Shown here: positions 9,134 through 19,639 of the stretch, in pieces
Layout of the letters: each line of letters begins with the position of its first letter
How positions within the stretch are numbered: the stretch's first letter is position 1
Origin: Triglochin maritima
Taxonomy: Eukaryota; Streptophyta; Magnoliopsida; Alismatales; Juncaginaceae
Reading direction: 5' to 3'
DNA length: 64,000 bases
NCBI GenBank assembly: GCA_963682175.1
Contig: OY821772.1
Coordinates: 55,016,925-55,080,924, forward strand
Notes under the pieces: generated by a model
Told to the model about the DNA's origin: nothing
What the model saw: the letters and a program-made list of their open reading frames with translations, nothing else
The model's database searches: none
Made by a program: the position numbers and the translations under genes

Positions 9134-11335
9134 ATGCTTCGTAGAGGTTTTAGATTTGCTGGGGCTGCTCTTGCAGTCATGCTCTGCTTGAGCATGACTT
9201 CAGATGCTAGGGTGCTCACTGGGTATGCCAGTGCCTCTGGAAGCGGTGGAGGTGGAGGAGGAAGTGATGGTTATGGTAGTGGTTATGGTTATGGATCTGA
9301 AAGTGGATCGGGTTATGCCTCTTCTGGAGGATCAAATGTTGTAGCATATGGTAGTGGTGTTGGAGGAGGTGGTGGTGGTTCATCGGGTAGCGGTGCAGGT
9401 TATGGGTCTGGAAGTGGATCAGGTTATGCCTCTTCTGGAGGATCAAATGTTGTAGCATATGGTAGTGGTGGAGGAGGAGGTGGTGGTGGTGGTAGTGGGG
9501 GTTCATCGGGTAGCGGTGCAGGTTATGGATCTGGAAGTGGTTCAGGTGGTGGTGGAGGTGGAGGAAGTGGTGGTGGTTCGGGTTATGGATCTGGAAGTGG
9601 ATCGGGTTATGCTTCTTCTGGAGGATCAAATGTTGTAGCATATGGTAGTGGTGGAGGAGGAGGTGGTGGCGGTTCATCAGGTAGCGGTGCAGGTTATGGG
9701 TCTGGAAGTGGATCAGGTTATGCCTCTTCTGGAGGATCAAATGTTGTAGCATATGGTAGTGGTGGAGGAGGTGGTGGTGGTGGTGGTGGTGGAGGTTCAC
9801 CAGGTAGTGGTTCAGGTTATGGATCGGGCATTGGTTTTGGTTCAGCTAGTTCCTCTGGAGGAAGTGTCTATGCTAGTGGACGTGGAGGTGGTGGTGGAGG
9901 TGGTAGTGGTTCAGGTTATGGATCAGGAAGTGGTTCTGGTTCAGCTAGTTCTTCCGGAGGAAGTGTCTATGCTAAGGGAAATGGAAGTGGTGGTGGTGGT
10001 GGCGGAGTAGGAAGTGGTATTGGATCGGGTTATGGATATGGAAGCGGTTCTAGTTATGCCACTTCTGATAATGGCAATGCTTATGCTAGTGGAAGTGGAA
10101 GTGGAAGTGGTGGAGGTGGTGGTGGTGGTGATGGAAATGGAAGTGGTAGTGGGTCTGGTAGTGGTAGTGGCTATGCATCCTCAAAAGAGTCTGATGTTGT
10201 AGCTTTTGGAAAAGGATCCGGTGGTGGTGGAGGAGGTGGTACAAGTGATGGTGATGGTTCAGGGTATGGATCTGGAAAGGGATCCGGATCAGGTACATTG
10301 TCTAATGGTCCTACTTATGCTAAAGGAAGTGGAAGTGGAGGTGGAGTAGGAGGAGGAGGAGGAGGTGGTGGTTATTATAAAAAAAATGGAACCACTATTG
10401 GTTACGGATATGGATCAGGAAATGGATCGGGTTATGCTAGCTCTAAAGATGGAGGAAGTTATGCTAGTGGAAGTGGCAACGGAGGCGGAGGAGGAGGGGC
10501 TTACACCACCGGAACTAACATTAATGGTTATGGTTCTTATGTAAATGGAAATGGAGGAAGGGGAGGTGGTGGTTCTAGCGTTGGAACAGGAAGTGGTTAC
10601 GGATATGGATCTGGAACTGGCTCAGGCTATGCTAGCTCAACAAATGGAGGTGTTTATGCTAGTGGAAATGGAAGTGGTGGAGGAGGAGGTAGTGGTTCTA
10701 CGACGGGAACCGAAAGCAGCTACAGTTCTGGATATGGATCTGGAATTGGTTCTGGCTACTCCAGCTCAACAATTGGAGGCTCTCATGCTAGCGGCAGTGG
10801 TAGTGGTGGAGGAGGAGGTGGTGCTTATAGCACTGGAACCACTAGTGGCACTGGTTATGGATATGGATCTGGAAGTGGTTCAGGCTCCAGTAGCTCAACA
10901 AATGGCGGTGCTTATGCTAGTGGCGGTGGAAGTGGAGGAGGAGGTGGTGGTTCTAGCACTGGAGCAGGAAGTGGTTACGGTTCCGGATATGGATCTGGAA
11001 CTGGTTCAGGGTACGCTACCTCAACAAATGGAGGTGCTTACGCTAGTGGCCATGGAAGTGGTGGAGGAAGAGGAGGAGGTTCCAGCATTAATGGAAATGG
11101 AAGTGGTAGCGGATATGGTTATGGATCAGGAAGTGGCTCGGGCTACGCTAGCTCAACAAACGGGGGTGCTTATGCTAGTGGAAGTGGTGGGGGAGGAGGA
11201 GGTGGTTCCAGTAATGGAAATGGAAGTGGTAGTGGATACGGATCAGGAAGTGGATCCGGTTATTCTAGCTCTTCGGGTAGAAATGCTTATGCTAGTGGTG
11301 GTGGCGGTGGTGGTGGTGGAGGCGGCGGATATTGA
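9134..11335 (+). CDS. Secreted glycine-rich silk-like protein 2
   Basis: A single-exon gene for a 733-residue paralogue of the protein at 3631-5283. The leader (residues 1-25, core FAGAALAVMLCLSM) and the first mature residues (ARVLTGYASASGSGGG) match its neighbour almost exactly. The mature region has about sixteen Gly/Ser/Tyr modules. The first third is a homogenised block in which SSGGSNVVAYGSG recurs four times; the C-terminal two thirds carry more varied ASSTNGGAYASG modules. Rare residues stand out: YYKKNGTT near residue 415 and VVAFGKG near residue 356. Mature cysteine and tryptophan are absent. The likely role is an extracellular structural protein; neither partner nor tissue can be read from the sequence. 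The start is the first in-frame ATG after the TATA box. It is 183 residues longer than its paralogue, mostly from module number. Confidence 0.85.
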   Translation: MLRRGFRFAGAALAVMLCLSMTSDARVLTGYASASGSGGGGGGSDGYGSGYGYGSESGSGYASSGGSNVVAYGSGVGGGGGGSSGSGAGYGSGSGSGYASSGGSNVVAYGSGGGGGGGGGSGGSSGSGAGYGSGSGSGGGGGGGSGGGSGYGSGSGSGYASSGGSNVVAYGSGGGGGGGGSSGSGAGYGSGSGSGYASSGGSNVVAYGSGGGGGGGGGGGGSPGSGSGYGSGIGFGSASSSGGSVYASGRGGGGGGGSGSGYGSGSGSGSASSSGGSVYAKGNGSGGGGGGVGSGIGSGYGYGSGSSYATSDNGNAYASGSGSGSGGGGGGGDGNGSGSGSGSGSGYASSKESDVVAFGKGSGGGGGGGTSDGDGSGYGSGKGSGSGTLSNGPTYAKGSGSGGGVGGGGGGGGYYKKNGTTIGYGYGSGNGSGYASSKDGGSYASGSGNGGGGGGAYTTGTNINGYGSYVNGNGGRGGGGSSVGTGSGYGYGSGTGSGYASSTNGGVYASGNGSGGGGGSGSTTGTESSYSSGYGSGIGSGYSSSTIGGSHASGSGSGGGGGGAYSTGTTSGTGYGYGSGSGSGSSSSTNGGAYASGGGSGGGGGGSSTGAGSGYGSGYGSGTGSGYATSTNGGAYASGHGSGGGRGGGSSINGNGSGSGYGYGSGSGSGYASSTNGGAYASGSGGGGGGGSSNGNGSGSGYGSGSGSGYSSSSGRNAYASGGGGGGGGGGGY

Positions 11336-11439
11336 TTTGGCAACAAATCTAATTTCTGCTTCAATTTCGCCAACCAAATCTTGTTCTTAAGAACGTACGT
11401 AGCATGCTAAATTAGCCGGGGCTTAGGTGTTGTATTCCG

Positions 11440-11445
11440 AATAAA
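11440..11445 (+). terminator. Polyadenylation signal of glycine-rich gene 2
   Basis: AATAAA lies 105 bp after the stop within AGCCGGGGCTTAGGTGTTGT..AATAAAACCC, the counterpart of the trailer at 5351-5386 of the paralogue. Confidence 0.6.
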
Positions 11446-11499
11446 ACCCAGCTTTGTTCCCTTTTAATCCTCTATTGCTATATCATCTTGTTTGCCGGC

Positions 11500-13190
11500 T
11501 TGGATTGTTTGAGCTGCAAGTGATGATGATGTTGTAAGGGAGAATTATGTCAAATTAATAATTGGAATTATTCTTTTCTTCTTCTTTATGTTCTCGTTTC
11601 AATCTTGATGAAGTGGGTTAATGCACATGGTGTCTAATACGTATAATGATTTGTTGAAGTCAAAAGTTGGATTGAACATCTAGACGCTGGATTGATCATC
11701 CCCGAGGCCATGATATATCATGTGTGGATCACAAAGACTATCCAAACAAATGCTTTTCACTTCTCGAAGTGAACACCCATTTTCTTGAATACGCGTGGCG
11801 AATTGAGAAGACATATAATTTTGTAATTTAAGATTATGTGAAACATTTTTAATATTCAATTTTCGTACGACGACTACACGCACGGAAACATATATTTTTC
11901 CACTACGATTTTTTCATATTACAGCTACAAAAGTTAAAGACACTTATCTACACGAACGATGTTGCCGTAATACATGTGATATTTGATAGTTTCTACACAT
12001 ATGATACTATTTTGGTTGAATTAATTTGATATATATGGACTGCTGAATAAAACGTCCTACATATTCGTTCTAAATACATGACTACATCATCCTTTCCCAA
12101 TACTCCATCATAATAAAAGTACGTACGTAACTAATCTAACCATACCAATCTATAGACAACGTCGTGCATGCATGTGGTAAACAACTATAGGATACATGGA
12201 TTTCCTTAATGTTATGTCGTATTGTATCCATAATACTACCAGTCAACATAGCATTTTTAATTCTCATATATAGCAGATATTACTTTAGTCAAAGTGGTTA
12301 AAGCAAGGAGTTGAGTAGAATTAGGTTATCCTAAACCCTTAGCGAATTCCGTTTTATAATACACTTCTATATGCACAATCCACGCGGACCAAGATCATAG
12401 TCCCAACTGCTGCAAGTAGTATGTGTTTAAACTTTAAATAAGTCAACCAAATTTGACTAGCCACTAACCAAACTCGAGAACCAGTAACCTTCTAAATTAA
12501 GTTAATTATTATTATTATTCCACTATACTACAACGACTATCTGAAATGCCACCGTAAAGTTTTCAACAACACCCCATATCCCAAAAATATAATATTTTTT
12601 AAAACTCTGAATAAGGGTTCGCATAATTTTGAACATTTTATGGGTGCATATTTGGTTCTTAGAACGTGGGTTTTGAACCAAGTTCGGATCGGACCAAAAT
12701 CCGAGCCTATCTCAAGTCCGGATCGGAACTGGACCGGTCAAATTCGATCCGGACGAACCTGGACCGGAGCCCTAACCAAGAAAGTAGTTAAAATGGTACT
12801 TACATTTGTTAATTATTATAACAGATCAGATCGGGGACTGCACTTAACCAATTTATTATAGGCCTGTACTACTTACACGAGTTTAATAAAATTTGGTTTT
12901 GCTATAGGCCTATACTATACAACTTAAAATTATAATGTAGCAACGTGCAATTATAGTGTCCCGGACTTCAATGTATTGCGATGCACCGATAAAGTTGACA
13001 AGAATACGTATTATTGTTTTTGTATAGCTATAGTGTTGATCTACCAATACGACTTAAGTTAGAAAAACCATTGTGACTCTATCGAACTAATTAAGATAAG
13101 TAATGCAATGGTAGGGCCAACCTAGTACCTTGCGTGGATATTCGAATAATCTACAATATTCCCAAAGTGTAAAGTGATACATTATTATGC
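11500..13190. other. Intergenic region with a CCGG/GGATC-rich patch
   Basis: No gene is recognised. The exception to the AT-rich background is 12640-12780, which is rich in CCGGA, GGATCGGA and GGACCGG words and looks like the ends of the hAT-type element at 38632-40823. It may be a decayed relative, but no terminal inverted repeat or target duplication could be fixed. The 73-codon frame at 12640-12861 is not considered coding. Confidence 0.4.
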
Positions 13191-13633
13191 AAACTATACA
13201 AGATCTGAGCTACAAATCAATCCATGTGCGACGCACTTGCTATGGGAATGTAAAAGTGGTGGTTCAAGGTTATGAGCTCGTGGAAGTCAATCACCATGTG
13301 TATTATTTTCCTTTTTAAAATTTTGATACAAAGTCAAACTAATATATGATTTGTAGAAATATAATTGCTCAAGCACGTACAAATATGGGGAAACCTAATA
13401 GATAGAATTATAATCACTTCATATTCATCATTATGGTAATTTGTTTCATCCAAACGACTATCTCCTTCTTATAGCCTATATATAATATTGTAATAAACTT
13501 CAATAGTAATATACTTCTATTCTGTTTTTCCTAGTTCTTCCTAAAAAATTCTACATGGTATAAGAGCATCTTTCCTGAGCCTTAGATCTCCCATTCTAGC
13601 GGTTGCGTTAGATACGCATCCAAGTTGTTCCAA

Positions 13634-14469
13634 TGCCAAAGGGCACTAGGGAGGGGAATCCTTCACCGCGCCTCACAACCGCTTTGCTCAAACGGGAATA
13701 ATTTCCTGTCATGGGCTCACTCTGCAACTCTTTCCCTAAGTGGAAACGGGAGATTAAGGCACATTAGTGGAAGAACAAAAAAACCTAAGAAGACTCAACA
13801 AATGATGAAAAAGAAAGTTGGCAAGTGAATGATCACTTGGTAATGACATGACTTCTCAATTCCATGCAACCACAAATTGGAGAATTGTTCATCTACTCCA
13901 ACAGTGTCAAAGAATTGTGGGACTCTGTCCATGAAATGTTTCGACACCAGCAAAATTTTACCCACATCTTCAAATTAAAGCAAGACATCTCTCAAACCAA
14001 ACAAGGGTGAAAATCAGTCACATAGTACCTGGGGTCTCTCAAAACCAAGTGGGATGAATTGACGATCTATGAACCACCAAGTACTGACTTGAAGATCATC
14101 AAAAATAGAAGTGAACATGACAGAATATGCCAATTTCTTGCTGGTCTCGATCCAAGTTTTGAAGCGCTCAAATCTCAGATCCTCCTCTCCAACGAACTCC
14201 CATCCTTCACGACTGTAGTCACAATGGTCCAATGTGAAGAAACAAGGAGACAAACCATGAACACCTCCCAACCTGAAGCCACGGAAAATCAAGCATTCTC
14301 AGCATACAATGAGAGAAATAGAAACTCGCGGGATAATGGGAAACACATGGGAAATCTGCATTGTGAGAACTGCAAGAAAATCAGTCACTCGAAGGAACGA
14401 TGTTGGTTCCTATTCCCCCACCTTCGACCAACCAAAGACAACAAAGGGAGAAAAAGGAAACCACGGTGA
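13634..14469 (+). pseudogene. copia gag remnant (element 1)
   Basis: Decayed gag of copia element 1. Recognisable stretches are KELWDSVHE then QQNFTHIFKLKQDIS around 13910-13990, and WDELTIYEP through LAGLDPSFEALKSQILL in the open frame 14059-14469. A CCHC zinc knuckle (CENCKKISHSKERC) lies at about 14362-14403, followed by WFLFPHLRP. Stops and frame changes before 14059 show it is not functional. Gag would form the retrotransposon particle and bind its RNA. Confidence 0.8.
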
Positions 14470-14771
14470 GGGAACCAGAATGGGAGAACAAGGGGAGCAT
14501 GCGGCGTGGAGAAACCCTTACTCTCTCCATCGATTTGGGAATGGACATGTCTCTCCCTCCCCAGCTGGTTTTGCAGTGCAAGCCTCAAATCCGCATCCTA
14601 ATCCGCCAACCAATCCAATGGGCACCAATGATCAGAATTCCAGCCATTTGGGCTCCAACCATACCTCACTTACTTCTGGGACCGAACCAGCCAACTGGGT
14701 CTAGCTATCCAGCCTAATATCAACTCAACTCATTACTCCACAACCAATATAATCCAGGTAAATTCGCTGGT

Positions 14772-15380
14772 ATGACATCTCATTTTAATCTCAATAATCA
14801 TGTTGATTTTAGTAGAATTAATAAGTGGATCATCGATTCCGGTGCATCAGATCATATGACTAACAGTGTTGAAAATCTTGCTAATATTAGGCACAATATT
14901 AACCAAAATTCTATTACTGTAGCTAATGGTAAACAAATTGACATCCATGGAATAGGTCAAACAAAATTATTCTCAAACAACATTAATAATGTACTTTACT
15001 TGTCAGACTTGTCCTCAAATTTACTCTCTATTATTAAACTCACAAAGGAACTTAATTATCTTATTATTTTCTCATCTAAAAATGTAATCTTCCAGGGAAG
15101 AATATTTGTGAAGAAAGAATTGAAAACGGACTCTACATTTTAGACTCTTCAAACTTTTCCTTTCATTCTAGAAAAACTATTCAAAATATGTTTTGGCATC
15201 ATAGGATGGGTCATCTATTAGATCCTGTCTTACAAGTTATTTCCTGCTTTAAATATGAATTCTAAACATTGTGAGGTGTGTCAATTTTCTAAACATACTC
15301 GACACCCTTTCTCCATTTCCATAAGTAAAACTACTACTAGGTTTTAAATTGTTCATTCTGATGTGTGGGGCCTGCGTCTG
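14772..15380 (+). pseudogene. copia protease and start of integrase (element 1)
   Basis: The frame 14772-15143 carries the aspartic protease motif WIIDSGASDHM (around 14827-14859) and the conserved downstream LYLSDLSSNLLSI. In shifted frames 15150-15380 continues with the GAG-pre-integrase segment (FWHHRMGHL) and the integrase opening HSDVWGP. Frameshifts and stops show decay. The solo LTR at 15388 interrupts immediately afterwards; the other part of integrase is at 17332-17653. Confidence 0.75.
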
Positions 15381-15387
15381 TCGATTC

Positions 15388-17326
15388 TGTAATAACCTTA
15401 ATCTAAACACCTAAATTAAACTAAATTAAACCTAATTAACCAAATTAGGCCATGATTAGTGAAGGATGAGGTGGAGGAATTTGATAAGAATTGAGAGATG
15501 AGGTGTTGGTGTATAATTTGAGGAGATGGAGGTGGTGAGTTAAAAGGTAATTATATATAGTTAGATAAGATTTTAATAAAAATGTTTTCTTCAGTTGATC
15601 CAGCAGAGAGTGAGAGAGAGTTTCGGAGAGGAGAAGAAGAGAAGGAGAGGAAGAAGAGGAGAAGAAGAAGAGGAGAAGAAGAAGAAGTTGAGTAGAGGTT
15701 GCCAAAGCTTGGGAGGCTTCCACAACCGTCAGTAAGGTATGCCAAATCTTCATTATAACTCACATAAGCCTTGTGAGTGTTGGGGATCGACGTTGGTGTC
15801 GAATTCCACGTCGGATTGCAACCTATTCAGAGGTTGAAGACGACGATCGGTCGACCGGTGCCTGTGGGCAGTCGACCGATCCTATTATTATATTGATTTG
15901 CACCCGCGAACGGTCGAACGACGTCTATGGACGGTCGACCGTTATGCCAGATTTGTGCGGGAAAAAAGGTTGATGCTGTTATCGGTCGAACGGGTCCACT
16001 TAGCCGGTCGACCGAAAAACAATGAGAATAGGTCGGTTGGGGATTTTGACTTATTAAACGGTCGAACGTCCTTAACCTTGTTCGACCGATCTATTTGATG
16101 CTAAGTCGGTTGGGAGCTTTGACCATCAAAACGGTCGACCGCTCTTTAACTTTCGGTCGACCGACTGAGCATTTTAATTAAGCAGTAGAGTGCCTGTGAT
16201 GTTTCGGTCGAACTGTATAGCAGTTCCGGTCGACCGAATACCACTTAGGCAAAATGCTGAAATCCATGTTATCGGTTGAACGACCCCTTGGTTCGACCGG
16301 TCGGATATATATATTATACAAAATTGTATAGCGTAGACCATCCAAACGGTCGACCGCTAGATGACTTTTGTTCGACAGATGGATCGGTAATTCGGTTGGC
16401 GTGGTTCGACCGGTACACTTGTTTGTACAGTACCGAGTACTGTGTGGAGGACCGGTCGACCGGTGTGCTTGTAGCGGTCGACCGATCTGCCGCAGGTTGG
16501 TGGATTTATCCACACGCGATCCGTTGAGTATAGGTCGACTACCGGCTCCGAGGCGACGGTTGATTACCGGCTTTGAGAGCGACGGATTTCACCTTCGACG
16601 ATGGCGTATTATTGTATTACTGTTGCCTCTCTTACCGAGCGGGGTGTGAGGGATGTGTGCCGTAAACCTTGGGCAATTTGCGAGGGTTTAGCGGTAGGCC
16701 GAGGATGTTCCGGCAGGGTGCGTGTCTGGCGGCTCTTGGGGGAGCAGCGGCTGTCGTCTGACCCGAGTTGTGTATTCGGCAGGCTGACTCACTCCTGGGG
16801 TGGCGACGTGTGACGGGGGTTCCTTCCTGCACTTTTGGGGAGCAATGGTGTCGACTGACCCTTGTGAGGCAGCGGTGGACTGACTTGACCCTAGTGGCAG
16901 GAGTGGTTCAGTGCCGCGGAGGCGGTGAGGGCATTATTGTGGGCCCGAGGTGGATGATCATGTGCACTGCATTGCATTGTCTTTAATTTCCTTTTTGTAT
17001 TTTAGGAGGTTTGGTATACGGGGTTCCTTCAGGGAACTCAGGCATGTTTGTTTGTTTTCATTTCAGGTAGCGAGTAGCATTAGAGTCAGGTGGTGACCGA
17101 GGAGGGTGCCCCCGGGATCAGATCCTGTAGTGTTAGTTTCTTCCTTTTGAGGTGATTACCTATTGTATAGTTTTGTTGTAATCACAGTCAGTTTGTATAT
17201 TTGACTTCCACGTGTATCTATCTATATATATATATTTCGTTTTGTTGTCTCGTGACGTGCCCAGTGTTGACCGTTGACGGTCTTTATTATTGTTTTAAAA
17301 TTTCCGCTGTTTTCGGGTACGTTACA
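15388..17326 (+). mobile_element. Solo LTR, Ty3/gypsy-like, 1,939 bp
   Basis: Begins TGTAATAACC and ends ACGTTACA, so it has TG...CA termini with a short inverted repeat (TGTAA/TTACA). It is flanked by the perfect 5-bp duplication GATTC (15383-15387 and 17327-17331). No internal region is attached: a full single LTR with a target duplication is the signature of LTR-LTR recombination. The interior holds a purine-rich GAAGAAGAGG patch (15605-15690), the CGGTCGACCG array (15845-16500) and a GC-richer 3' half. The open frames inside have no known domain. Assignment to gypsy rests on LTR style only. Orientation is arbitrary but matches the similar ends at 53031 and 57936. Confidence 0.85.
15845..16500. 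repeat. Array of CGGTCGACCG palindromes (copy 1)
   Basis: About 22 exact or one-to-three-base variant copies of the 10-bp palindrome CGGTCGACCG (variants such as CGGTCGAACG and GGTTCGACCGG) over 655 bp, spaced roughly 25-40 bp apart with unrelated sequence between. It lies inside the solo LTR. Confidence 0.85.
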
Positions 17327-17331
17327 GATTC

Positions 17332-17653
17332 ATACAATGGATTTAAGTATTTTGTTTTAAATTTTCTGAAGTGTTTTCTTATTCTTGTGAGTTTGTCAGA
17401 ATTATAGAAAATAAATATAATGGTAAGATTAAAATATTAACATCTGATAATGGTACTGAGTATACAAACAGAACATTTTCTGATTACCTCAAACAACAAG
17501 AAATTGTCCACCAAACCTCCTATATCAACACCCGGAATAAAATGGGGTATCAGAAAGGAAAAAATGCCACATTTTGGAGACCACCAGAGCACTCTTATTC
17601 CAATCACATGTTCCAAAGTGTTTTGGTCTGACGTTGTCTTAACTATTGTCTAC
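17332..17653 (+). pseudogene. copia integrase core remnant (element 1)
   Basis: Continuation of the integrase interrupted at 15387. LTSDNGTEYTNRTFSDYL gives the second catalytic aspartate region. The third region, normally around an NGVSE-type motif, is degraded (NKMGYQKGKN). A frame change then leads to FWSDVVLTIVY ending at 17653, where the next insertion begins after TCTAC. Confidence 0.75.
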
Positions 17654-19060
17654 TGATTGATTCGTTTTATATTAAACCGCAAGTGCACGACCGCGTTGAA
17701 GCGGTTACAAATACGGGTCGATCCACAGGGAGGTGTGTCGACTTTTGGTTTGTGCGAAGGCGAGTGGGAAAGAAAGGAGAGAAAGATTGATTACACTAAA
17801 CTACACTAATCTAAACTAGGAAACTAGAAAGCATGAAATGAAATGACAAAACAAACTAAACTAAGCAACTAATGAAAGGAGATAAAACTCGGGAATGGAA
17901 ACCCCCTAAGGGGTGGAGTGTGTGTGTGTGTGTGCACATGAAATAAGTGCGGTGAATGCATACAATAAGCTCAAGTGTGGTTAGTGTTTGTTCATGCATA
18001 AGAAGTACCTCATGGCAAGACCTATCATTTACAACACTAACCTAGGTGATTAATATGAGCAATGCAAGGTTGTTATTATGAACATAACGACCATGTAGTG
18101 TACCTAACTATGGCAGAAACCATCAAGTAAAGTTCTTATTAATTCAAGCAAGCATACTAATATCTCTCACAAACAATAATATCTAGCATTCATACCACCT
18201 ACATAACATGTACATACATCTACTCCACCCCCAAAGGGGATGAAACTACTCACTAATCATTACACTACCTACATTAACAAAATGAGACATTATACTGAAA
18301 GGAAATTTAACTAAGCAAGTAAGGAACATTAAAGACGCTAATTGAAAGAAACATAAACTAAAGAAACATGCGCAAATTAAAAGACAAGATTAAAAGAAAC
18401 TAGAACAATTATTTTATTAACAATGACTCACATTGAAGGTAGCATTCTTCTCCACCTTGAGTTTTGCTTCAAGGCTTACTCAGTAGAGAGAATGTCACAA
18501 AGCAATGGGTAGTTTACAATAGAAGGTGAAAAGTTCTATTTATAGCCAGAGAAAAAGACAATCTGGGACAATCCCTGGATGTGGGACTAAACAAATACCA
18601 GAAATGGACTAAATACACACTAATACGCGACCCACCTAAATCTTAGCGGATTTGGGCCAAAACAGACTGCCAATTGGCGGTCTTGGCGGTCTATATGCTC
18701 AGGATTACGCTGAATGTTATTCTGGGCTTTTCTGGATGTCTTTGTTGGTCTTTGATGCATCTACTTAACTTGTTGGAGCTCCGACCCGAAGAAAATTGCC
18801 AAAATACTCCCCATGATGGTGTGGAGTTTTCTGTTTTGTTCTTAGGTCCTTCGGTCTTACGTTCAGTTCCTTCTCCCTTGCATCTTAGTCCCCAGGTCTC
18901 ACAATTAAGTCTTTTTCCCCTGCTTTTGGGTCCTTTCATGCTTCATCTCTTCAAACCTATTTATTTCTGAAATTCAAACATAAAACTCGTCACGTAGCAT
19001 TGCTTAGGTGTAAGATAATGGATATAAGATACAAATATAAGCATGAAATGATGTCAATCA
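17654..19060 (-). mobile_element. Gypsy-like LTR, family 2, copy A (3' LTR)
   Basis: A 1,407-bp LTR: read on + it starts TGATTGATTCG and ends GATGTCAATCA, with inverted ends TGATTGA/TCAATCA. It has the same structure as the solo LTRs at 23933-25542 and 36272-37821, including the CCGCAAGTGCACG word next to one end. Here internal sequence is attached on the right, and on the minus strand a polypurine tract (GGTGTGGGGGTATT, 19061-19074) directly precedes the LTR, identifying it as a 3' LTR of a minus-strand element. A (TG)n run lies near 17919-17934. The potential duplication TCTAC is seen only on the left. Confidence 0.75.
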
Positions 19061-19565
19061 AATACCCCCACACCTAAGTTTTTGCTAGTCCCGAGCAAAA
19101 CAAAGAAAGAGAAAACAAACGAGAAACAAGAAATCCTAACTCACTTTCGTAGGAATCACGGTTCCACTTAGCATGTGCAACAAGCCGTTAAACCTCCTTG
19201 TTGCCTAGGAGGAGAAGTGTTGTCTCCTGAGGGTTTTCAGCGGATATACCCACAAAATCCGAACAAGATGCATTATTCAATCTAGACACTCGACTCGTTG
19301 GACATAATTTGTCGATCATGGGACGCAGTAATCCTACGGGCCAACTCTATATAGGTAATCACTCCACACACCTAGCCTAATGAACCATTCGTGCAAGTTA
19401 AATAAGGAATTAAGTGAAAGACATGGACAACCTCAACATCCTCAAGTGATACAAAGTGCAAAGTCCATTAAGGTTCTTATTTGCATTACCATTTTTTTCT
19501 TTTTCTTTTTTCTTTTTTTCTTTTTATTAGTTGGAATTAATGTTACAAATAGGAGGTCATTGTAA
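19061..19565 (-). mobile_element. Internal 3' fragment of gypsy-like family 2 element
   Basis: About 500 bp of non-coding sequence contiguous with the LTR at 17654-19060: the polypurine tract, then on + CTAAGTTTTTGCTAGTCC and a T-rich tract at 19488-19530. This looks like the untranslated stretch between pol and the 3' LTR. No 5' LTR or coding sequence is found, so the element is truncated, with Harbinger-derived sequence starting just beyond it. Confidence 0.55.
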
Positions 19566-19639
19566 CGGGAACCTTAAACTGCATCTCCTCCTCAAACCCA
19601 AAGTCTCAACTATGTAGACTGACAATACTTCTAATTCTA

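Larger units (their letters stand above)
13556..17653 (+). mobile_element. Ty1/copia retrotransposon 1 (truncated, nested insertion)
   Basis: A broken copia element. A primer-binding site like that of copia elements (TGGTATAAGAGC) lies at 13556-13567, just after an LTR-like end (TTCTACA, to 13555) whose start I could not fix. Decayed gag, protease and the start of integrase follow. The integrase is split by the solo LTR at 15388-17326 and resumes at 17332. It stops at 17653, where a gypsy-like LTR begins. Reverse transcriptase, RNase H and the 3' LTR are not found. Removing the solo LTR and one GATTC duplication restores the integrase frame (ASVDS-YNGFKYFV). Confidence 0.8.

Noticed and set aside
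13160..13555. Exact start of the 5' LTR of copia element 1
   Set aside because: The LTR end and primer site are clear, but without the 3' LTR no start or target duplication could be fixed.
16276..16649. Overlapping open frames across the CGGTCGACCG array
   Set aside because: Repeat-driven frames in an LTR; several frames and both strands are open at once with no domain.
18674..18970. 98-codon frame in LTR copy A and its antisense partner
   Set aside because: The homologous region in copies B and C does not keep the frame; it is LTR sequence.
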